Source: CAZGLR01 sp964526635 (GTDB taxonomy: Bacteria; Zixibacteria; MSB-5A5; GN15; JAAZOE01). From it: a stretch of 21,931 nt of DNA. Positions 1-7,533 of the stretch are shown piece by piece. The translations under genes and the position numbers were made by a program. The notes beneath the pieces are model-generated. The model was not told the DNA's origin and ran no database searches. It saw only the letters and a program-made list of their open reading frames with translations. The stretch spans positions 1-21,931 of the forward strand of contig CAZGLR010000053.1 in NCBI GenBank assembly GCA_964526635.1. The letters are read 5' to 3'. Every line of letters starts with the position of its first letter. The stretch's first letter is position 1.

Positions 1-2
1 CT

Positions 3-1598
3 GTCCTGCTCAAGACGGGCATGCTGCGCGAATGGCGCGGGGCATCGAATCCCTTTACGACCCTTGGCACCAGCAAGAAGATAAATTGGCCGGGGCAGTT
101 AATTCTGATTGGTCTTAATATCATACTCTCGATTTTTCTTTTAATATTCTTCGTGAAACTGGAGAACACGTACCTTGCGCTGGTTTTGAGCGCTTCGGTC
201 TCGATGGCCATTATCGGCCTTCAGGTGTTGATGGAATTCTCACATGCCTTTATTGCTCCCGATGATTTCGAAGTCATCGGACCGCGGCCGGTTTCCTCTA
301 AAACGTTCTACCTGGCCAAGGTGCTGCTGCTGTTTATCTTTGCCGGTATTCTGACATTGGCTCAGTCTATTCTGCCGACAATCGCCGCGGCAATAAGCCA
401 CGAAAACGCCTGGCTGGCAATAATCGTCCCGCTGGTTTTTCTTATTTCCGGTTTAATGGGCGCGTCGCTTCTCATCGTACTCTATACTCTGGCGTTGAAT
501 TTCATCAGTCGCAAGAAGCTTGAGACTGTTTTCGGGATTATTCAGATTGGGATGCTGATGGCGTTTTACACCATGTCGATGATCATCCAGGTGCTCAAAA
601 GCTGGCTGGCGGTTGTCGATCCCAACGCCTGGTGGCTCAGCCTTCTCCCGGCTACCTGGCTGGCCGGATGGTACCGACTGATCTTCGATGGCTGGCATTG
701 GCCGACCGCACTGGGAACAGTCGCAGCATATCTGATCCTGTACGCCCTGGCAAGAGTAGTCATCAAATACCTCTCACCGAATTATACCGGCTTTCTGGTC
801 AGAACCCGGGTTGTTGAAGAACGACAGCGGCGCGTTCGGCTGATGCCGGCATGGCTCCAGACAATCTGGCATCGCATAACCCGCCCTGAGGATCGGGCTG
901 TGGCGCTTTTGATAAAAAGCGAATTCAAGCACGATAACCGTTTCCGCTTCAATGTCCTCTGGTTTATTCCGATGTTTCTGGTCGGATTGTATTTCGTCAT
1001 GAGCGATGGTGGAACTCTGATTGATCCGTTTATCGGCGGGACCGCCAAAGAAGAACTGGGCGGGCTATTCTTGTACTGGATGGTGGCGTTTGTGCCGATG
1101 GTTGTTCACGGCGCTGTGTTGGTATCGAAATCATGGCAGGGCGCCTGGGTATTCTACAGCTCTCCGGCTGATCGTATCGGCCTGATGACCGCGGCCAAGC
1201 GGCTCAGTATTATCCTGTTTTATATTCCGGCCTGCGTGGCGCTTTCAATTATTCTCGTGTTTTTCTTCGAGACGATCTGGCATGCGCTGGCCCATAGTGC
1301 CTTCGTCTTTGTCTCCGGGCTGGTCAGTATTACCTGGATGAATATTTTCTCCAGCCGGTTGCCGTTTGCGACCGCATCAGATTCGTCGGGGAAATATACT
1401 GCGAATCTGTTTCTGGCTAATATTGTCGGGGCTTTCCTGGCGCCATTGCCGCTGGTTATAATTCAGTTCGTGGGCTATGGTGGCATCATCGGCTGGTTTG
1501 TCGCCATGGCGATCGTCTATACCGCGTATCGTCTTATGGTCATCGTCCAGAACAATCGCATCCGTACCAGCATTCGCCAGTGGGAATTTACGACATAA
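3..1598 (+). CDS. Multi-pass membrane protein, ABC-2-type permease-like, 5'-partial
   Basis: The frame is open to the left edge, so the gene probably starts upstream. An ATG at 21 would give 525 residues but has no convincing Shine-Dalgarno (SD) sequence in the 20 bases before it. The protein is very hydrophobic, with roughly ten or more membrane segments in two blocks (about residues 25-260 and 310-515 counted from the ATG). A charged cytoplasmic stretch rich in Arg, Glu and Lys (about 262-300) separates them. After the second helix pair comes a segment of the kind PxxFEVIGxRPVSSKTFYLAKV, which resembles the 'xxPVSxxTxxLAK' region of ABC-2 export permeases. The partner ATPase would be expected just upstream, outside the window. 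ABC-2 membership is inference; a general polytopic membrane protein is the safe call. It ends 52 bp before the DUF192 gene. Confidence 0.6.
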   Translation, partial: VLLKTGMLREWRGASNPFTTLGTSKKINWPGQLILIGLNIILSIFLLIFFVKLENTYLALVLSASVSMAIIGLQVLMEFSHAFIAPDDFEVIGPRPVSSKTFYLAKVLLLFIFAGILTLAQSILPTIAAAISHENAWLAIIVPLVFLISGLMGASLLIVLYTLALNFISRKKLETVFGIIQIGMLMAFYTMSMIIQVLKSWLAVVDPNAWWLSLLPATWLAGWYRLIFDGWHWPTALGTVAAYLILYALARVVIKYLSPNYTGFLVRTRVVEERQRRVRLMPAWLQTIWHRITRPEDRAVALLIKSEFKHDNRFRFNVLWFIPMFLVGLYFVMSDGGTLIDPFIGGTAKEELGGLFLYWMVAFVPMVVHGAVLVSKSWQGAWVFYSSPADRIGLMTAAKRLSIILFYIPACVALSIILVFFFETIWHALAHSAFVFVSGLVSITWMNIFSSRLPFATASDSSGKYTANLFLANIVGAFLAPLPLVIIQFVGYGGIIGWFVAMAIVYTAYRLMVIVQNNRIRTSIRQWEFTT

Positions 1599-1615
1599 TC
1601 ACGGGAAAATCTATT

Positions 1616-1643
1616 TTGACTTCGCCCGGCGATCAACTAAATT
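1616..1643 (+). promoter_or_regulatory. Candidate promoter for the DUF192 gene
   Basis: TTGACT (1616-1621), a 16-bp spacer and TAAATT (1638-1643). The expected transcription start is about 1649-1651, at the ATG itself, so the mRNA may be leaderless. No SD is visible before 1651. Confidence 0.4.
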
Positions 1644-1650
1644 AGCCTGC

Positions 1651-2224
1651 ATGGCAGAGAAAATTCATCGACCCAAAAAGCACCGTAAACCCCGCATCCC
1701 GCATATTCCCATTATTGCCTCAGCGATAGTCGTGCTTATCGTTGCTTTTTTGTCATTATCGATTGTGCCAAATTTATCTGTCTGGAAGCAGCAGTTCGAT
1801 CCGGGCAAAGCCCGCCTTGAGGAAACCGCCCCGCGCGCGAGACCGTTCTCGGATCATGGCGACCTGGCCTTCGTGCGCGAAAATGGCGATACGATATCTG
1901 TTATCGATATTCAAATTGCCGAAACCGAAACCGATCGCTCGACCGGGTTGATGTATCAGGAAGCACTGACTCACGATCAGGGAATGCTGTTCATCTTTCC
2001 GACTCAGACGATTCAATCGTTCTGGATGAAAAACACCCCGATGTCGCTGGATATGATTTTCGCCAATATGGCCGGTGAGATCGTGACGATTATTCCCTAC
2101 GCACTGCCCTATGCCGAGGACAGGTATAAGTCGACCGCGCCGGCGCTGTATGTTGTTGAAGTCGTGGCGGGGTATACTGAGGATCNNNNNNNNNNGTGAT
2201 CGCATTCGCTGGACGCGGGAGTGA
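1651..2224 (+). CDS. Membrane-anchored DUF192 family protein, interrupted by assembly gap
   Basis: The ATG at 1651 is the only Met in this frame before the domain. Residues 1-19 are basic, residues 20-40 form a single membrane helix, and the DUF192 domain covers about residue 70 to the end, outside the membrane. Family landmarks are visible: TGLMYQEAL-x-HDQGMLFIF (98-116) and FWMKNTPMSLDMIF (124-137). The function of DUF192 is not established. The frame runs into ten Ns (2186-2195) after Ala-Gly-Tyr-Thr-Glu-Asp. Read as exactly ten bases, a stop appears at 2197. One base over, the sequence reads D-R-I-R-W-T-R-E-stop (2198-2224), preceded by a partial codon ending GT (likely Gly), which fits the usual DUF192 ending 'GDRV-x-F/W'. 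I therefore take 2222-2224 as the true stop. The apparent frameshift reflects a placeholder gap, not a broken gene. Confidence 0.85.
2186..2195. other. Assembly gap (10 N)
   Basis: Ten Ns lie inside the DUF192 coding region. Frame continuity on both sides requires a true length divisible by three. By the usual spacing of the DUF192 C-terminus, about 12-15 bases seems most likely. Confidence 0.95.
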
Positions 2225-2306
2225 GGGGGAGGGGGCCTCAACTCGGATCAAGCGGTTATTTTCCACAGCGGAATTGTGGGGCACCCGGGGGTTGTACAAC
2301 GATTGA

Positions 2307-3587
2307 TTAATTCAATCGCTTCAGACTACCGCCCAGTTGCCGCACGTCATGGCCCGAGGGATTCTGGAACACCCGCAAATCAAAATGCGGAATAATCGCC
2401 AGAAAATGATCAAATAAGTCCGCCATAATACCCTCGTAATTGGCCCAGACCTGATCCTTGCTGAAGACATAGATTTCAAGCGGGAGACCATGCTCACCCG
2501 GCGGCAACTGCCGTACCAGAAACGTCATGTTGTCGTGTATCTGCGGATGGTTCAGCAAATAGGCCTTCATATATGCCCGTAACGTACCGACGTTGGTCAT
2601 GCGCCGTCCGTTTACTAATTCCGTTAAATCGACGGAGTGCACATTGTTGTACTCGGCCAGTTCATCCTTCTTTTTCTGGATATATTCGGTGATGTGTTGA
2701 TATTTCGAAAAGCGCTTCAGCATTTCTTCATCGCAGAATTTGATTGTGCTGACATCGATAAATATGGCCCGCTTGATGCGCCGTCCGCCCGACTCAGACA
2801 TACCGCGCCAATTGATAAATGAATCGGAAATGAGGGCATAGGCCGGAATCGTCGAGTAGGTCTTATCCCAGTTCTGGACCTTGACCGAGTGGAGAGTTAT
2901 ATCGACAACGTCGCCATCGGCGCCATATTTGGGCATTTCGATCCAGTCGCCGATGCGGACCATATCGTTTGATGATAGCTGAATCGAGGCGACCAGTCCG
3001 AGGATACTGTCCTTGAAGACCAGAATCAGCACGGCTGTCATCGCGCCCAACCCTCCCAGCAGCACACCGGGCGGCTGGCCAAGGACAGTTGAGATGACCA
3101 TCACGCCCACAAAAATCGCGAAAATAATCTGAACAACCTGCAAATAGCCCTTAATCGGGCGGTTGCGGGCGATTTTGAATGTGTTATAGATGGCGTTTAC
3201 CGCATTGAGAAATGCGAAAAAGACCATCAACAACGTAATCAGGATATAGATCGACGAAAACCGGTGAATATAAGTTTCGAATGCCGGAAACAATGGCGCA
3301 GCATAGTAAAATACCAGACCGGGGGCGATATGGGAGAGCCGGTAGAAAACCCGGTGCTCAATTAAGTAATCATCCCAGCTGGTCTTGGTTCGCTTGACTA
3401 TGATACTAATCGCGGATAAGAGAATCCGTCGTGCGATATAATTGGCGATAATCGCCACGATGACAACTGCCAGCGCGACGATAAACCATGCTGACCAATG
3501 GGCGACCAATGACGGCATCCCGGCCGACTCCACCCATTTTCCGATAAGGTCAACCAGTCCGCTGCCGTAAACTCGTTCCTGATTCAT
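2307..3587 (-). CDS. ybdG: MscS-family mechanosensitive channel, YbdG type
   Basis: 426 residues. The protein follows Escherichia coli YbdG closely from memory: a transmembrane N-terminal half (helices near 32-52, 86-103, 111-135, 146-170), then the MscS pore helix and beta domain. Landmarks are LGGLGAMTAVLILVFKDSIL (177-196), GDWIEMPKYGADGDVVDI (213-230), SDSFINWRGMSESGGRRIKR (254-273), RMTNVGTLRAYMKAYLLNHP and VRQLPPGEHGLPLEIY. The family gates an ion and solute pore in the inner membrane under hypo-osmotic stress. An alternative start at 3650 adds 21 residues, but that codon lies between the -35 and -10 of the predicted promoter and has no SD. The ATG at 3587 has AAGG nine bases upstream. 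It is convergent with the DUF192 gene; only weak hairpins and a palindrome (2291-2300) lie between them, with no clear terminator. Confidence 0.93.
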   Translation of the reverse strand: MNQERVYGSGLVDLIGKWVESAGMPSLVAHWSAWFIVALAVVIVAIIANYIARRILLSAISIIVKRTKTSWDDYLIEHRVFYRLSHIAPGLVFYYAAPLFPAFETYIHRFSSIYILITLLMVFFAFLNAVNAIYNTFKIARNRPIKGYLQVVQIIFAIFVGVMVISTVLGQPPGVLLGGLGAMTAVLILVFKDSILGLVASIQLSSNDMVRIGDWIEMPKYGADGDVVDITLHSVKVQNWDKTYSTIPAYALISDSFINWRGMSESGGRRIKRAIFIDVSTIKFCDEEMLKRFSKYQHITEYIQKKKDELAEYNNVHSVDLTELVNGRRMTNVGTLRAYMKAYLLNHPQIHDNMTFLVRQLPPGEHGLPLEIYVFSKDQVWANYEGIMADLFDHFLAIIPHFDLRVFQNPSGHDVRQLGGSLKRLN

Positions 3588-3633
3588 AATGTTGCGCCTT
3601 GCTTGCGGTTCGGAATTTACTGCGATTGATCTA

Positions 3634-3662
3634 ATAGTATAATGACTCAATGGTTAGGGCAA
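3634..3662 (-). promoter_or_regulatory. Predicted promoter of the ybdG-like gene
   Basis: Reading the minus strand: TTGCCC (3662-3657), a 17-bp spacer and TACTAT (3639-3634). The predicted transcription start near 3627 lies downstream of the alternative ATG at 3650, which supports the start at 3587. Confidence 0.5.
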
Positions 3663-3738
3663 CCCAAAACTTGTTCATCATGATGTCATTCCGGCATCGA
3701 ATTTGGTATATTTATAAATGGAGATTATGGAGGACTGT

Positions 3739-4593
3739 ATGAAAAATTTTTTGATACGGTATACGTTGCTCATGTTATTGGTGGCGGGAACGGTATCGAC
3801 GGTATCCGGATTGTCGATCCCGGAAAAAGGCTTTGAGGGCGACTGGGCGCCCCTGGAAGAGCCGTTGGTCTTCATCGGTCAGGATCTTTTCTCGCATATC
3901 AATGGCGGGGCAGAGGTGTATCACGAGTATGGCTTCGACTCCCTGATTGTCCAGTATTATGCCAATGCCGACAGTGAGCTGGCGCTGGAAATCTACCGGA
4001 TGTCGTCGCCGTATTCGGCGCTGGGGATTTTTCTCTTTGAAAATCCCCGGATTCGGCCGCTTCCTGGAACTGAGGCTCGGAGTAACTTCAGCCAGTATCA
4101 GATTACGCTTGTCAGGGGAACGGATTATATCAAGATCCATAATTTCGATGGCAACGCCGACAATGTGACAGCGATGACAGCATTAGCCCACCAGGTCCTC
4201 GCCTCAATCCCGGTAACGAAAACACCGGATATCCTGATACTGGCCGACGATGAAAACAAAGTCGAGGGTTCCGAGCGGCTCTTTATCGGCCAATATACGC
4301 TGCGGCCGATTTTCGACTTCGGCATTGCTGATCCGTTTAATCAGGGCGGGAAGTATTGGGGGGTGGCCTATACGATCAGGGATGAGGATGGCTACGGTTA
4401 CACAAAGATGAAAATCGCCTATGATTCTGGCGAGCAGGCAAGAGCCGCCCTGAGTCGCTTCGCTGGTCTTAATTTGCCGTTTATAGAGATAATCGAGAAC
4501 AAAGAAAACCGAATCATACTTACTGATGAACTGGGTATGTCAGGGTCAATGACTGTGTCAGATAGCATTTTATCCATAATAATCGACAAATAA
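3739..4593 (+). CDS. Exported DUF6599-like protein of unknown function
   Basis: 284 residues. I chose the ATG at 3739 because GGAGG (3729-3733) stands five bases upstream; ATGs at 3718 and 3727 are in frame but lack an SD. Residues 1-24 form a signal peptide (Lys-Asn-Phe, Ile-Arg, then a hydrophobic run ending TVSG). The mature part contains FSHINGGAEVYHEYGFDSL, matching the 'Y-x-x-INGGAE-x-Y-x-EYGF' hallmark I associate with DUF6599, followed by LEIYRMSSPYSALGIF. No catalytic motif is recognisable. The gene is probably a single-gene unit, 205 bp upstream of the cold-shock gene. Family assignment is fairly good; function is unknown. Confidence 0.75.
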   Translation: MKNFLIRYTLLMLLVAGTVSTVSGLSIPEKGFEGDWAPLEEPLVFIGQDLFSHINGGAEVYHEYGFDSLIVQYYANADSELALEIYRMSSPYSALGIFLFENPRIRPLPGTEARSNFSQYQITLVRGTDYIKIHNFDGNADNVTAMTALAHQVLASIPVTKTPDILILADDENKVEGSERLFIGQYTLRPIFDFGIADPFNQGGKYWGVAYTIRDEDGYGYTKMKIAYDSGEQARAALSRFAGLNLPFIEIIENKENRIILTDELGMSGSMTVSDSILSIIIDK

Positions 4594-4649
4594 GCGTGAA
4601 ATGGCCCCCGGAGAGTCAAAAAAGAGTTAAAAAACTGTGCTGAAAGCAC

Positions 4650-4683
4650 TTGACAGGCTGGCGGAAAATGCCGATTTTTATAA
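4650..4683 (+). promoter_or_regulatory. Weak promoter candidate upstream of the cold-shock gene
   Basis: A perfect TTGACA (4650-4655) is followed by GATTTT at 17 bp or, with an over-long 22-bp spacer, TTATAA (4678-4683). Neither arrangement is ideal. Either would leave a leader of roughly 110 nt before the GTG start, and long leaders are common in cold-shock genes. Confidence 0.3.
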
Positions 4684-4785
4684 GTGGAAGAACTCTTAGA
4701 CCCTCGAGAGGTAATTCCAGCAAGTGAGTATGAGGGCAACGATTAGCACCGCTTTCTCGAGTACGTTAGTAATCAGGAAAGCTAT

Positions 4786-4790
4786 AAGGA
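4786..4790 (+). promoter_or_regulatory. Ribosome binding site that fixes the GTG start of the cold-shock gene
   Basis: AAGGA stands eight bases before the GTG at 4799. The in-frame ATGs at 4724 and 4730 lack such a site and would add residues absent from the family. Confidence 0.75.
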
Positions 4791-4798
4791 AACACCAC

Positions 4799-5005
4799 GT
4801 GGCTACAGGCACTGTTAAGTGGTTTAGTGCTGAGAAAGGCTACGGTTTCATTACTCCGGATGATGGCGGCGAAGATCTTTTCGTCCACCACACCAAAATC
4901 GAGGTCAAAGGTTTTCGCACGCTCGAAGACGGCCAGAAGGTTGAGTATGAAGCCGCTCAGGGTCGCAAAGGTCCTGAGGCGACAAATGTCATGCCGATAC
5001 GCTAG
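4799..5005 (+). CDS. csp: Cold-shock domain protein (CspA family)
   Basis: 68 residues, the usual size for a single cold-shock domain. It starts at GTG 4799 and reads (M)ATGTVKWFSAEKGYGFI, matching the canonical N-terminus. RNP1 is KGYGFI (about 13-18) and RNP2 is LFVHHT (about 27-32), followed by the usual KVEYEAAQGRKGPEATNV ending. The family binds single-stranded RNA and DNA in the cytoplasm and acts as an RNA chaperone. An upstream ATG at 4724 would add 25 residues that resemble nothing in the family. A strong hairpin terminator follows 23 bp after the stop. Confidence 0.95.
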   Translation: MATGTVKWFSAEKGYGFITPDDGGEDLFVHHTKIEVKGFRTLEDGQKVEYEAAQGRKGPEATNVMPIR

Positions 5006-5028
5006 TTCGTCAGCAACAAGCAAACCAG

Positions 5029-5058
5029 AAAAAACCCCCGAGAAATCGGGGGTTTTTT
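5029..5058. terminator. Bidirectional intrinsic terminator
   Basis: Six A, stem CCCCCGA (5035-5041), loop GAAA, stem TCGGGGG (5046-5052), six T. The A and T flanks allow it to end both the cold-shock gene (+) and the convergent propeller gene (-). Confidence 0.92.
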
Positions 5059-5083
5059 CGTGGCCTGGACTATGGATACACCC

Positions 5084-7183
5084 TCAGGGGCAACATGGCG
5101 CCGGGCCGGACGCAAATATGTAGTTGATCAGATACACCACATCACCCACATCGACTGAACCACTGCAATTGGCGTCACCGGCTTCCAACGGTTCCGGCGG
5201 TGTCCCACCCTTGAAGACATAATTGATAACTCGAATTGCGTCCCCAATTGTGATCTCGCCATTGTTATCAGCGTCACCGCAGACATCCAACTCGCAGATA
5301 TCGCCCTGACCGTCGCCATCGGTATCTGTCTGATCGGGATTATACGTATACGGGCAGTTGTCTTCACCGCAGGTGTTGGCCGGGAAACCGGGATTGCCGA
5401 AGCCGTCACCATCAGTATCGGTACAGGTATCGCAGGCGTCGCCGATCCCATCATTGTCGGCATCGGCCTGATCGCTGTTGGATGTCCCCGGGCAGTTATC
5501 GCAGGCATCGCCGTAGCCGTCGCTGTCGATATCGGCCTGAGTCGGATTGGAATTATCGGGGCAATTATCTTCGGGACAGGTATTGGCGGCAAAGCCGGGA
5601 TCGCCGGCACCGTCGCCATCGCTATCGGTACAGGAATCGCAGACATCCCCGATGCCGTCGCTGTCAAAATCGGCCTGATCGGTGTTTGCAGTCTCGGGGC
5701 AATTGTCGCAACCATCGGGGAGATCATCGCTGTCGGCATCGGCCAGATCATCGAAGCCGGGGCACTGGTCGCAGACATCGCCCACGGTGTCGCCATCGGT
5801 ATCCACCTGATCGGTGTTTGCAGTCTCGGGGCAATTGTCATCGGTATCGCATATCGTATCGCCATCGCTGTCAGCGCAACTGACATCACCGACATCGATA
5901 AGTGTATCGCCGGCTTCTACATAATTCCAGATAGCGGTGATCCCGTCTTCACTCAAATCAGACGCTTGGTATTGCACCGGAACATCATCGCCGAGGCCGC
6001 TGATACGAAACGGCGCATCCCAGGTAAAGCCGCCATCAAACGATTCCACGCCCCAGAGCTGGCCATCGGCATGAAACGTACAGACATACTGGTCCCCGCC
6101 AACCTGAGAGATATGCGGAAATCGTTCGGCAGAGGCTCCGGAAACAACGATTGATCTAATTGAAAGACTATCCACGTCGCCCGAATCAGTACCCCAGCAG
6201 ACTATATCAATGGCGGTTGTATCGCTGCTGGAGTATGTTTCAGCCACGACCAATACGCGGCCATTGTCGGCGGCAATATCAGGGTAAGCCAAAGACAGTG
6301 TCGTGTCGGAATAAGAAACACGGGCGGCATCCGGCGTGACATACCAGTCGTCATAGAAATCCTGTCGGACAAAAAGTTCCCAGCGTCCGGCAGCAGAGCG
6401 ATCATATACGGCATACGTCTTCGCGGCAGGCCGATCAATGGCATTGGCGGTAGCGCGGCATCCCGGATACTGGGGGTAATAGCTGAGCTGGTTTACCCCC
6501 GTTGAGTTTAGCGTACTGAAAATATGCGGGGCATTGAGAATCGGGTTCAAACCAAGCTGCTTGTGCATGACAAGCGTAATAAAGCCCCAGTTCCATGACT
6601 CCTGACTAAAGTCAACGGCGATATCGGCGGCCGACATTCCAAACCATCCATTGTCGGAATAATCGGTGAACCATCCGGCCCAGGTCAGCGAATCGGCGCC
6701 ATCGGGAAATTCGAAGACGACAACGACACCGCCACTAAGCAGCGTTGTATTGGGAACGAATGTCCCAAGAAAAGTATCATTAGCGCCCCAGTAGTCAAGT
6801 GCCGGAGAGTTGCCGTCGGAGAGGGGAAACGCGACAGGATTGCTCCAGGATGCGCCGGCGTCAGTTGAATACTGCCAGTAAACATCGGGGGAGCCGCCCG
6901 TGTCGGATTCATAACTCCTCAGCAGGATACCGTTTTGGCTCCGTCCGATTACCGGATGTCGCAGGGTGATACCCGGATTTTTGTCTGCCGGGGAAATGTC
7001 GAGCGGTGTCCGGGGAAGGATGAATGATTCCGGTTGCTGGGAGACATCGCGAACAAACGCTTTAGTTTGAAGCGATGTCAGGGTGAGGTCGGGATCGGTC
7101 ACGGCGAAGCCGGATGAGGTGAGAAACAACGCGACCATGAACAATCCACTCAAGACCCGATAGGCGGTATATCGGGAATACAT
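5084..7183 (-). CDS. Secreted BNR-like propeller protein with TSP3 repeats and dockerin-like tail
   Basis: 699 residues, starting at the ATG at 7183 with GGAGG seven bases upstream. Residues 1-27 are a signal peptide. Residues about 70-430 are beta-rich, with BNR/Asp-box motifs YSTDAGASW (105-113) and FDGGFTW (382-388), which suggests a sialidase-like beta-propeller. I see no catalytic Arg triad, so a binding or adhesion role is as likely as hydrolysis. Residues 438-634 are thrombospondin type 3 calcium-binding repeats (DxDxDGxGDxCDNCP units). Residues 635-699 are two dockerin-like repeats with a Cys before repeat 1, one inside repeat 2 and a terminal Cys-Cys-Pro. The tail design is shared with the genes at 13438 and 18926. 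It is divergent from the M14 pair and convergent with the cold-shock gene. Confidence 0.85.
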   Translation of the reverse strand: MYSRYTAYRVLSGLFMVALFLTSSGFAVTDPDLTLTSLQTKAFVRDVSQQPESFILPRTPLDISPADKNPGITLRHPVIGRSQNGILLRSYESDTGGSPDVYWQYSTDAGASWSNPVAFPLSDGNSPALDYWGANDTFLGTFVPNTTLLSGGVVVVFEFPDGADSLTWAGWFTDYSDNGWFGMSAADIAVDFSQESWNWGFITLVMHKQLGLNPILNAPHIFSTLNSTGVNQLSYYPQYPGCRATANAIDRPAAKTYAVYDRSAAGRWELFVRQDFYDDWYVTPDAARVSYSDTTLSLAYPDIAADNGRVLVVAETYSSSDTTAIDIVCWGTDSGDVDSLSIRSIVVSGASAERFPHISQVGGDQYVCTFHADGQLWGVESFDGGFTWDAPFRISGLGDDVPVQYQASDLSEDGITAIWNYVEAGDTLIDVGDVSCADSDGDTICDTDDNCPETANTDQVDTDGDTVGDVCDQCPGFDDLADADSDDLPDGCDNCPETANTDQADFDSDGIGDVCDSCTDSDGDGAGDPGFAANTCPEDNCPDNSNPTQADIDSDGYGDACDNCPGTSNSDQADADNDGIGDACDTCTDTDGDGFGNPGFPANTCGEDNCPYTYNPDQTDTDGDGQGDICELDVCGDADNNGEITIGDAIRVINYVFKGGTPPEPLEAGDANCSGSVDVGDVVYLINYIFASGPAPCCP
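5282..5872 (-). repeat. Thrombospondin type 3 repeat region (in-gene)
   Basis: This encodes residues 438-634 of the 5084-7183 protein: about six to seven degenerate units built on D-x-D-x-D-G-x-G-D-x-C-D-x-C. The low-complexity coding explains the long spurious open frames on both strands here. Confidence 0.85.
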
Positions 7184-7373
7184 ATGTCTACCTCCATGTA
7201 GTCAAAACAGGATTGGTGTGGGACATAATGATGCCCTTCCTGGTGTATGCTTTCTCGCTGATTCTAATCTGATACGTTCCCGGTCGAAACCATGGTCTCG
7301 AGCGGGAGAAAGTCAATGCAATGATAAGACAATGATGCGATGCCGTCAATCGGCATCAGTTCGACAAACTGAC

Positions 7374-7437
7374 ATTTAATGCGTCACTAACGATAACCTA
7401 AATATAACAGGAAATGTGTTAGTACGCAATTAAGAAT
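7374..7437. repeat. Imperfect inverted repeat enclosing the minus-strand promoter
   Basis: The left arm (7374-7391), read on the minus strand, is GTTAGTGACGCATTAAAT. The right arm (7418-7437) reads GTTAGTACGCAATTAAGAAT on the plus strand. They share GTTAGT, ACGCA and TTAA in order, with single-base differences. The 26-bp spacer contains the -10 hexamer; the right arm overlaps the -35 and the left arm lies just downstream of the predicted start. This is an operator-like arrangement. Confidence 0.5.
7401..7429 (-). promoter_or_regulatory. Predicted promoter of the 5084-7183 gene
   Basis: Minus strand: TTGCGT (7429-7424), a 17-bp spacer ending in TGT (an extended -10 element), TATATT (7406-7401). 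It gives a leader of about 210 nt. Confidence 0.45.
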
Positions 7438-7451
7438 ATTTTAATCGGTAG

Positions 7452-7480
7452 TTGCGCGGCGGCCGGGAAATCCGTATTAA
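7452..7480 (+). promoter_or_regulatory. Predicted promoter of the M14 pair
   Basis: TTGCGC (7452-7457), a 17-bp spacer and TATTAA (7475-7480), about 54 bp before the ATG at 7534. Confidence 0.35.
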
Positions 7481-7533
7481 ACAACTGTGGTAACACGGTG
7501 CGATATGGATTTGGTTGAAGATCGGAGGATCCG

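Larger units (their letters stand above)
7184..7533. other. 350-bp divergent intergenic region
   Basis: No gene is seen. It holds the SD of the minus-strand gene (7191-7195), a perfect 7-bp hairpin GATGCCG-TCAAT-CGGCATC (7339-7357) in that gene's leader, an imperfect inverted repeat (7374-7391 with 7418-7437), a promoter for each flanking gene, and an AT-rich stretch near 7428-7445. Confidence 0.7.

Noticed and set aside
1477..1650. Upstream extension of the DUF192 gene frame to 1477
   Set aside because: It runs inside the preceding membrane protein gene and would place 58 unrelated residues before the membrane anchor.
2186..2199. Frameshift or premature stop in the DUF192 gene
   Set aside because: It depends entirely on the ten Ns being a true length; the downstream frame carries the expected C-terminus.
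2263..2300. Hairpin CCACA/TGTGG and palindrome GTTGTACAAC between DUF192 and ybdG
   Set aside because: Short stems without a following T-run on either strand; not callable as a terminator.
3588..3650. N-terminal extension of the YbdG-like channel to 3650
   Set aside because: The codon lies between the predicted -35 and -10, has no SD, and the added residues do not resemble the family.
4660..4672. Sigma-54 type promoter (TGGC...TGC) before the cold-shock gene
   Set aside because: The spacing between the GG and GC elements is two bases too short.
5282..5872. Tandem similarity that might suggest a CRISPR array or minisatellite
   Set aside because: The units are degenerate at DNA level and encode in-frame TSP3 repeats; there are no constant repeats with unique spacers.
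5128..5895. Long minus-strand open frame (255 aa) and a plus-strand open frame at 5482-5883
   Set aside because: Both are shadows of the TSP3-coding repeats; the products are low-complexity (Ile/Pro/Met-rich or Arg/His-rich) and have no SD.
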